Source of the DNA: an uncultured Bacteroidales bacterium
GTDB lineage: Bacteria > Bacteroidota > Bacteroidia > Bacteroidales > Lentimicrobiaceae
DNA length: 5,370 nucleotides
Assembly (NCBI GenBank): GCA_937864935.1
Contig: CALMDN010000503.1
Span: 1 to 5,370 of the forward strand
Direction of reading: 5' to 3'
Position numbers and translations under genes: made by a program. This document shows positions 1 through 3,716 of the stretch, piece after piece. A model generated the notes under the pieces. That model was not told the origin of the DNA, searched no databases, and saw nothing but the letters and a program-made list of their open reading frames with translations. Numbering within the stretch: the first letter of the stretch is position 1; the number at the start of each line of letters is the position of its first letter.

Positions 1-2
1 AC

Positions 3-194
3 GACTGGGGGCACCCCCAGTTCATCAACTGGCTCTGGCCGATGTACACCTCCGGCTATGCGTTCAACCCCGATGGCTGGACCGAGGATGCCCGCAACTG
101 GGCTGTGCTGGTGGCTGCAGAGAACCGGGTTCAGATGGCCGAAGACCTGCAGGGTACCCTGAATATCGCGGCTATTGTGAATCCGTCAGCATAG
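3..194 (+). CDS. C-terminal end of a GH57-like catalytic region, 5'-truncated by the window and ended by an in-frame TAG
   Basis: The frame is open from the window edge and gives about 63 residues, starting DWGHPQFINWLWPMYTSGYA and ending NPSA before TAG at 192-194. It is rich in aromatic residues (W at several places, Y and F), as in a carbohydrate-active enzyme, and has the helical look of the C-terminal part of a GH57-type glycoside hydrolase domain. The frame does not end naturally: beyond the TAG the same frame runs on without a gap through SNEAEKAWHYLLPAYNSGYM into the protein starting at 252. The two pieces are therefore best read as one gene split by a nonsense codon. The GH57 assignment rests on remembered resemblance to large T9SS-exported GH57-like proteins. 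The catalytic residues would lie upstream of the window, so activity cannot be judged. Confidence 0.6.
   Translation, partial: DWGHPQFINWLWPMYTSGYAFNPDGWTEDARNWAVLVAAENRVQMAEDLQGTLNIAAIVNPSA
192..194 (+). other. In-frame amber stop inside the GH57-like gene
   Basis: TAG sits between GCA and TCA in the frame shared by the 3-194 fragment and the 252-1469 coding region. The frame is the same on both sides and protein-like on both sides, so one base substitution is enough to explain it; CAG (Gln) to TAG is the simplest transition. The other genes that end in the window use TGA, TGA, TAA and TAA, so nothing else here shows TAG being used as a terminator, and nothing shows it being read as sense either. 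It could be a true pseudogenising mutation, a population variant or a sequencing error. Confidence 0.75.
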
Positions 195-251
195 TCAAAT
201 GAAGCAGAAAAAGCCTGGCATTACCTTCTTCCGGCGTACAACAGCGGTTAC

Positions 252-1469
252 ATGTATTACGGTACTTCCCTTGACATGGAGGTGAAACAGTCGCTGGCCT
301 GTAACAAAGCCTGCAGTTTTGCCAACCAGGTGATCAGCGCACACGCAGGCACCGACAATACCCCACCCACCGTTTTTGTGCCGCAGCGATATCCCTACAA
401 TCCCGGTGGCACCGGATTTGGTCCGAATTATGGATACCAGCAGCACCAGAACAGCTCCGACTTTCATGTGTGGACCTTTGCCTATGATGTTGCCGGAATT
501 CAGAGTGCTGTGCTGAAATACAGGATTGACAACGACGGGGTGAATCCCTTGTCGGACAACCAGAACGATACCTACGCCGGTGGTTCCGGGGTTCAGCAAT
601 GGCAGAGTATTGCGATGACTCACCGTGTTTTCCCGACAGGAAATGTTACCGGCAATCCGGAGGTGAATTTCTTTATCCTGCCCGATTACATTGCCGGAGA
701 ATACTATGCGGAGATAGAGGGAATCGCGGAGAAACTGCTTGATTATTATGTAGAAGTGACTGACAATGAAGGCAATGTTGCCAAATCAGCCATTCAGCAT
801 GTGTACGTCGGGCCATCCAATACGGGTGGGGGAGGACAAAGCGGTGTTTTCTGGACGCCGGCCAACCCGACCCTCAACGATGTGATCACCATTACCCAGA
901 CCGATGTTAACATCGGCGCAAAGCTGCACTGGGGAGTGACTACAGGCAACCAATCCTGGCAGACACCCGCAACAGCTTACTGGCCGGCGGGTTCAACCCT
1001 GTTTAACGGATCGGGGCCTGCCATTGAATCGGAAATGGAAGGTCCGGATGCGGAGAACAACATCACCATTCAGCTGGGTCCTTTCAACAATGCGGGTCAG
1101 GTGGTGAACCAGGTTGATTTTGTGATCCACTACGACAACAATACCTGGAACAACAACAACGGCGCCGATTTTCACATTCCGGTCAACAATTCACCCACCG
1201 GATTCACCGATGCTGCCCTTCAGCGGAAAGTCAGCGTTTGGCCGGTACCAGCCGACAACCAGATTGTTGTGGGGGTTGATGTTTCCATGACCAGCAATCA
1301 CCGGCTCAGCATTCAGTCGTTGTCGGGGCAGAAACTTCTGGAACAGGATGTGGAAAGGGAGAATTTCCGTGCCGATGTAAGCAGCCTTCCCGATGGGATC
1401 TACCTGCTGCTTATCACCGATTCACAAGGGGTGATGTTGGCTCAGCGGAAGATCGTTGTACAGCATTGA
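252..1469 (+). CDS. Secreted starch-active protein, C-terminal part: end of GH57-like region, CBM25-like module, T9SS type A sorting domain
   Basis: This is the downstream part of the gene broken at 192-194. The ATG at 252 is only the first Met after the stop; coding sequence is already evident from 195, so it is probably an internal Met (405 residues counted from it). Residues 1-35 (MYYGTSLDMEVKQSLACNKA) complete the GH57-like helical region. Residues 36-187 form a beta-rich segment with NQNDTYAGG and LDYYVEVTDNEGNVAKSAIQ, as seen in linker domains of such glycosidases. A glycine linker (191-196) leads to a domain at about 198-312 ending VDFVIHYDNNTWNNNNGADF, the hallmark end of starch-binding CBM25-type modules. 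Residues 326-405 are a T9SS type A sorting domain (VSVWPVPADNQ, LSGQKLL, LPDGIYLLLI, basic tail), which predicts export across the outer membrane and cleavage of the tail. The fragment has no signal peptide, so it should not be exported unless the TAG is bypassed or is an error. Domain order is well supported; the exact CBM family is less certain. Confidence 0.85.
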   Translation: MYYGTSLDMEVKQSLACNKACSFANQVISAHAGTDNTPPTVFVPQRYPYNPGGTGFGPNYGYQQHQNSSDFHVWTFAYDVAGIQSAVLKYRIDNDGVNPLSDNQNDTYAGGSGVQQWQSIAMTHRVFPTGNVTGNPEVNFFILPDYIAGEYYAEIEGIAEKLLDYYVEVTDNEGNVAKSAIQHVYVGPSNTGGGGQSGVFWTPANPTLNDVITITQTDVNIGAKLHWGVTTGNQSWQTPATAYWPAGSTLFNGSGPAIESEMEGPDAENNITIQLGPFNNAGQVVNQVDFVIHYDNNTWNNNNGADFHIPVNNSPTGFTDAALQRKVSVWPVPADNQIVVGVDVSMTSNHRLSIQSLSGQKLLEQDVERENFRADVSSLPDGIYLLLITDSQGVMLAQRKIVVQH

Positions 1470-1565
1470 TGCTGTTGCAGAAGGCTGTTGTCTGTTTCAC
1501 CGCCTGAGATGCATTAACATTTCGGCCATTCTGTTGTTACTGATGTATTAAAAAACAGCAGCAAC

Positions 1566-2018
1566 ATGGAAAAAAGCCATCAGGGGGTGGAATCTTTACG
1601 CCAGATCCTCAAAAGTGAAACCGAACGGTTCGGAAAGGAATCGCACGATCATAAATTGCTTCACCGTAAGTATCAGAAAACCATTATCATACTCACCTCC
1701 GTCACCACCGTGGTTGCCGGAGCCGGATTGGTGGTTCCGCAATATGCCGACAGCTTCATACAGTTTGTGGTGCTTGGACTAACGGCCTCCACAGCAGCCA
1801 TCAGTTCGTGGTCGGAGCTGCGCCGGGCCCGTGAATTGTGGCAGCATGAGCGCGACATTTTCTACAAACTGCTCGATATCCAGCGGGAGCTGGAATTTAT
1901 CTCTTCCACGCGTGAACTCAAAATAAGCGAGGTGGATGATTATTTCAACCGCATCAACCATGTGCTGGGTTCTAGCACCGAAAAATGGAGCGCCATTGTT
2001 GAAAAGAAGAATCCCTGA
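1566..2018 (+). CDS. Small two-transmembrane-helix protein, DUF4231/SLATT superfamily type
   Basis: A complete 150-residue protein. It has a charged N-terminal helix (1-38, HRKYQK just before the membrane), a hydrophobic segment at about 39-57 (TIIILTSVTTVVAGAGLVV), a short turn with P58, a second hydrophobic segment at about 64-80, then a long charged helix beginning SELRRARELWQHERDIFYKL. The end has the pattern F-x-R-I-x-x-V-L...E-K-W, which resembles the end of DUF4231 proteins. Two close helices followed by a cytosolic coiled helix carrying a W..ER..Y..L pattern is the general plan of SLATT domains. Known SLATT proteins are proposed pore-forming effectors in nucleotide-signalling conflict systems, but no nucleotidyltransferase, SLOG or other partner gene is seen beside it, so a defence role is inference only. 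The gene lies 96 bp after the preceding gene and has no clear Shine-Dalgarno, usual for Bacteroidota. The ATG at 1566 fits the start of the amphipathic N-terminal helix. Confidence 0.75.
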   Translation: MEKSHQGVESLRQILKSETERFGKESHDHKLLHRKYQKTIIILTSVTTVVAGAGLVVPQYADSFIQFVVLGLTASTAAISSWSELRRARELWQHERDIFYKLLDIQRELEFISSTRELKISEVDDYFNRINHVLGSSTEKWSAIVEKKNP

Positions 2019-2033
2019 TCATCGGCCGTCTAT

Positions 2034-2250
2034 TAAAAGACTGTTTAAATTTTTCTGAGCCCTATGAACAGGCCCGTCCTTTAGGGCGGGGTTAACAATA
2101 CCCAGAAAAAAGGGGCAAAATCCTGAAAAATTTATAATGAAATTTACAAATTTTTCAGGATTTTGCCTTTGTCTGTGATATTTTATTCGCAACCCGCCCT
2201 AAAGGACGGGCCTGTTGAAAATCGAAATAATAATTTTAAACAGTCTCTTA
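2034..2250. repeat. 217-bp nested inverted repeat, MITE or fold-back-like element
   Basis: The two halves are complementary in three blocks. Outer ends: TAAAAGACTGTTTAAA (2034-2049) against TTTAAACAGTCTCTTA (2235-2250), one mismatch. Middle arms: 24 bp perfect, 2067-2090 against 2193-2216, each holding CCCGTCCTTTAGGGCGGG or its complement. Inner arms: 20 bp perfect, 2114-2133 against 2148-2167, with a 14-nt loop. The middle arm is itself a 7-bp hairpin (CCCGTCC/GGGCGGG, one G-U pair) with a TTTA loop. It starts 15 bp after the stop at 2018 and contains no ORF. Terminal repeats, short length and lack of coding suggest a non-autonomous mobile element. No target-site duplication is obvious; CTAT (2030-2033) and ATAG (2254-2257) outside the ends are inverted, not direct. 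A structured RNA or transcription-end role is a weaker alternative. Confidence 0.75.
2069..2090 (+). repeat. GC-rich hairpin in the left middle arm
   Basis: CCCGTCC (2073-2079) and GGGCGGG (2084-2090) pair across a TTTA loop with one G-U wobble. The same unit is present as its reverse complement at 2193-2214, so each strand of the element carries one wobble-tolerant copy and one copy with a C-A mismatch. That asymmetry suggests the hairpin is functional in a fixed orientation relative to the element ends. No T-run follows, so it does not look like an intrinsic terminator. Confidence 0.55.
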
Positions 2251-2280
2251 GAGATAGAAATTCAAATTCTATTCACCTGG

Positions 2281-2303
2281 AAATCTTTCGACTTCAGGAT
2301 GAC
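2281..2303 (-). repeat. Fragment resembling the dispersed GTCATCCTGA...CGAA.GAT repeat
   Basis: Read on the minus strand, this stretch gives GTCATCCTGAAGTCGAAAGA followed by TTT. It closely resembles a short motif of the form GTCATCCTGA-(n)-CGAAGGAT that recurs in intergenic DNA of many bacteria, including Bacteroidota. Only one copy is in the window, so its repetitive nature cannot be shown here. Confidence 0.3.
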
Positions 2304-2388
2304 TGGCTGTTCAAGCAACTTATTATTCCTTTTTGGCAGTAAAGTTGAAGACATTTACCCTTTATTCAATAATATTGATCCATGATCT

Positions 2389-2463
2389 TCAAGCTTTGGT
2401 CAGCTGAATGGCCGGACTGCCGGCCTGCAAACTAATAACATACACACCCTGTTTCCTTCCGGT
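2389..2463 (-). pseudogene. Remnant of a T9SS type A C-terminal sorting tail
   Basis: The minus strand has an open stretch of 24 residues between an upstream in-frame TAG (2464-2466) and a TGA (2389-2391). It ends in GVYVISLQAGSPAIQLTKA, which matches the end of a T9SS type A sorting domain: G-[VI]-Y-[VI]-[VI]-x-L-x-x-G, then a final beta strand with a basic residue. It has no start codon and cannot be a gene by itself. The most likely reading is the last fossil of a secreted-protein gene that ran leftward here and was mostly lost, leaving its 3' end beside the YebC promoter. A chance match cannot be fully excluded given the short length. Confidence 0.5.
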
Positions 2464-2486
2464 CTAAGGGAAAAATTCCCCTTTTG

Positions 2487-2517
2487 TTGTGTTTCAAGCG
2501 GATTCAGGTTAATTTTG
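2487..2517 (+). promoter_or_regulatory. Bacteroidota-type promoter of the YebC-family gene
   Basis: TTG at 2487-2489 is followed after 20 nt by TAATTTTG at 2510-2517, a full match to the Bacteroidota -33/-7 promoter (TTG, about 19-20 nt, TAnnTTTG) used by the primary sigma factor. Transcription would begin near 2522-2525 and give a leader of about 22-25 nt before the ATG at 2547. The leader has no Shine-Dalgarno sequence, which is normal for this phylum. The promoter lies inside the upstream extension of the frame that starts with TTG at 2484, which argues against that earlier start. Confidence 0.6.
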
Positions 2518-2546
2518 TACCCCTAAACACAACAATTCCGAGAATT

Positions 2547-3257
2547 ATGGGAAGAGCTTTTGAGTTCCGCAAAGCACGCAAAATGAAACGCTGGGGCAAC
2601 ATGGCCCGGGTTTTCACCAGACTGGGTAAAGACATTGAAATCGCTGTAAAGGCCGGTGGTCCCGATCCGACCCTTAACCCCAAACTCAGGCTGCTGGTTC
2701 AGACTGCCCGGAGTGAGAACATGCCCAAGGAGAATGTTGAAAGGGCCATCAAACGTGCGGTTTCAAAAGACTCTACCGATTACAAGGAAGTGGTTTACGA
2801 GGGGTATGCACCGCATGGTGTTGCCGTGGTTGTTGAAACGGCTACCGACAATCCCACCCGTACCGTCGCCAATGTGCGCAGTTATTTTGTCAGGAATGGA
2901 GGCAGCCTTGGAACCATGGGAATGCTCGATTTCCTTTTTGAGCGCAAATGCTCCTTTAAGGTCGCCATGAAAGAAGGGGTGGAAATTGAAGAGCTGGAAC
3001 TTGAACTTATTGATTATGGTGTAGAGGAAGTCTTTGCCGAAGAGGGCGAGATGATGATCTACGCAGATTTCACCTCTTTCGGGCCTATCCAGAAATACCT
3101 TGAAGAGAACCACTTTGAAATCAAATCCTTTGCTTTTGAACGCATCCCCAACGATGTCAAAACCCTAACGCCCGAACAACAGGCCGACGTTGAGAAGATG
3201 CTCGAGCGCATGGATGATGACGAGGACATCACCAATGTATTCCACAACATGAGGTAA
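2547..3257 (+). CDS. yebC: YebC/PmpR/TACO1-family protein (YebC family DNA-binding regulator or translation factor)
   Basis: A complete 236-residue member of the YebC/TACO1 family at normal length. Landmarks in order are MGRAFEFRKARKMKRWGNMA (the Bacteroidota form of the N-terminus, in place of MAGHSKWANIK), F-T-R-L-G-K-D-I with AVKAGGPDPTLNPKLR, NMPKENVERAIKRA, VVYEGYAPHGVAVVVETATD, NPTRTVANVR, GGSLG, the acidic region ELIDYGVEEVFAEEGEMMIY and the end DEDITNVFHNM. All are diagnostic. The family is often annotated as a transcriptional regulator; its mitochondrial relative TACO1 and recent work on bacterial members support a ribosome-associated role in translating difficult stretches such as proline runs. 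The frame is open back to a TTG at 2484, but ATG 2547 is chosen because family homology begins there and a promoter lies between the two. It appears monocistronic; the next gene is convergent. Confidence 0.95.
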   Translation: MGRAFEFRKARKMKRWGNMARVFTRLGKDIEIAVKAGGPDPTLNPKLRLLVQTARSENMPKENVERAIKRAVSKDSTDYKEVVYEGYAPHGVAVVVETATDNPTRTVANVRSYFVRNGGSLGTMGMLDFLFERKCSFKVAMKEGVEIEELELELIDYGVEEVFAEEGEMMIYADFTSFGPIQKYLEENHFEIKSFAFERIPNDVKTLTPEQQADVEKMLERMDDDEDITNVFHNMR

Positions 3258-3509
3258 GAGCATTGGGCGCATCCTGCTTCGGTTGCAGATTTCGTCATCC
3301 AGGCTGTGACAAGGAGACCAGGGGAAGGGAGGACAAGGCGATGACATTCTGCTTCATTCGGAGAATTCGTTTCATCTGATGTGAAAATGGCATTATGTGA
3401 CTGATGATGAAAAGTCCGGTGGCTGAGTGTTTTTCGGGATCAATGCCGATGTGATGTCAAATTATGTTTCCGAAAAATGTACCGAAGCCACAGGGCATGG
3501 GGGCACGCG

Positions 3510-3573
3510 CCTGCCTGTCTGCCTGACTGCCTGTTGCATTCAGGCAGACAGTATGCCAGGCAGACAGGTCAGG
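3510..3573. repeat. NCTG/CAGN tetranucleotide inverted repeat
   Basis: Six period-4 NCTG units run from 3510 to 3533 (CCTG CCTG TCTG CCTG ACTG CCTG). They are answered by CAGN units from 3541 to 3573 (CAGG CAGA CAGT, a gap of ATGC, CAGG CAGA CAGG, T, CAGG). The best arms are CCTGTCTGCCTG (3514-3525) and CAGGCAGACAGG (3557-3568), 12 bp perfect. Because the units are periodic, several registers can pair, for instance ACTGCCTG with CAGGCAGA across the loop TTGCATT. No T-tract follows, so it is not a classic terminator. It looks like a simple-sequence-derived palindrome between convergent genes. Confidence 0.65.
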
Positions 3574-3574
3574 G

Positions 3575-3612
3575 GACGCGCGCCAACAGGAGAAAATAAG
3601 ACGCGCGCCAAC
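3575..3612. repeat. 13-bp direct repeat GACGCGCGCCAAC, two copies 25 bp apart
   Basis: GACGCGCGCCAAC occurs at 3575-3587 and again at 3600-3612. The core ACGCGCGC occurs a third time at 3683-3690, and ACGCGC is present at 3505-3510, just before the tetranucleotide repeat. The ACGCGC(GC) motifs thus flank or separate each of the repeat blocks in this gap, as if the gap were assembled from units bounded by this motif. Function is unknown. Confidence 0.55.
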
Positions 3613-3641
3613 TGTATCGTATTTTATAGTAGGATTCAGCT

Positions 3642-3664
3642 CCCTTCTCCCGTTGGGAGAAGGG
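3642..3664. repeat. REP-like hairpin with a perfect 10-bp stem
   Basis: CCCTTCTCCC (3642-3651) pairs perfectly with GGGAGAAGGG (3655-3664) across a GTT loop, and is followed by CGGGGGGATGAGG. The form stem plus G-rich GGGGATGAGG tail resembles REP-type palindromes that are dispersed in intergenic DNA of many bacteria and often spread by RAYT (TnpA-REP) transposases. It lies 53 bp beyond the stop codon of the leftward gene, in the convergent gap where REP elements are usually found. No T-run follows on either strand, so it is not a canonical intrinsic terminator, although it may protect mRNA 3' ends. Confidence 0.55.
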
Positions 3665-3716
3665 CGGGGGGATGAGGCAATTACGCGCGCTTCCCCATCA
3701 CATGCCCACCGGATTA

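Larger units (their letters stand above)
3258..3716. other. Convergent intergenic region without a credible gene
   Basis: The gap separates the end of the YebC-family gene from the end of the leftward CHU_C gene. Positions 3258-3500 show no protein-like frame, no clear terminator and no RNA gene that I can recognise; an 8-bp inverted repeat (TTTTTCGG 3430-3437 with CCGAAAAA 3470-3477, 32-nt loop) is the only structure. Positions 3500-3690 hold the tetranucleotide palindrome, the ACGCGCG-based direct repeats and the REP-like hairpin listed separately. An 82-codon open frame starting with GTG at 3427 crosses these repeats and looks spurious. Confidence 0.6.

Noticed and set aside
192..194. TAG as selenocysteine/pyrrolysine-type recoding or a genome-wide reassigned stop
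   Set aside because: Pyrrolysine is not expected in this phylum, selenocysteine uses TGA, and only one in-frame TAG is seen, so a mutation or sequence error is simpler.
195..623. 142-codon open frame on the minus strand
   Set aside because: It lies fully inside the well-supported plus-strand GH57-like/CBM25 gene, has a low-complexity V/G/H-rich translation and matches no family I recognise.
1488..1524. Possible promoter before the DUF4231/SLATT-type gene (TTG 1488-1490 and TAACATTTCG at 1515-1524)
   Set aside because: The -7 element deviates from TAnnTTTG and the spacer is about 24 nt, so the match is too weak to annotate.
2034..2250. CRISPR array or IS element reading
   Set aside because: There are no regularly spaced direct repeats, and no transposase-like ORF lies within or beside the palindrome.
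2763..3347. Three minus-strand open frames over the YebC gene
   Set aside because: They overlap a complete, clearly conserved plus-strand gene and have no protein-like features.
3430..3477. 8-bp inverted repeat TTTTTCGG/CCGAAAAA as a terminator
   Set aside because: The loop is 32 nt, the stem is AT-rich, and it lies 170 bp past the YebC stop; it can easily arise by chance.
3427..3675. 82-codon plus-strand open frame starting with GTG
   Set aside because: It runs through the NCTG palindrome, the ACGCGCG repeats and the REP-like hairpin; its composition is dictated by these repeats, and no domain or start signal is visible.
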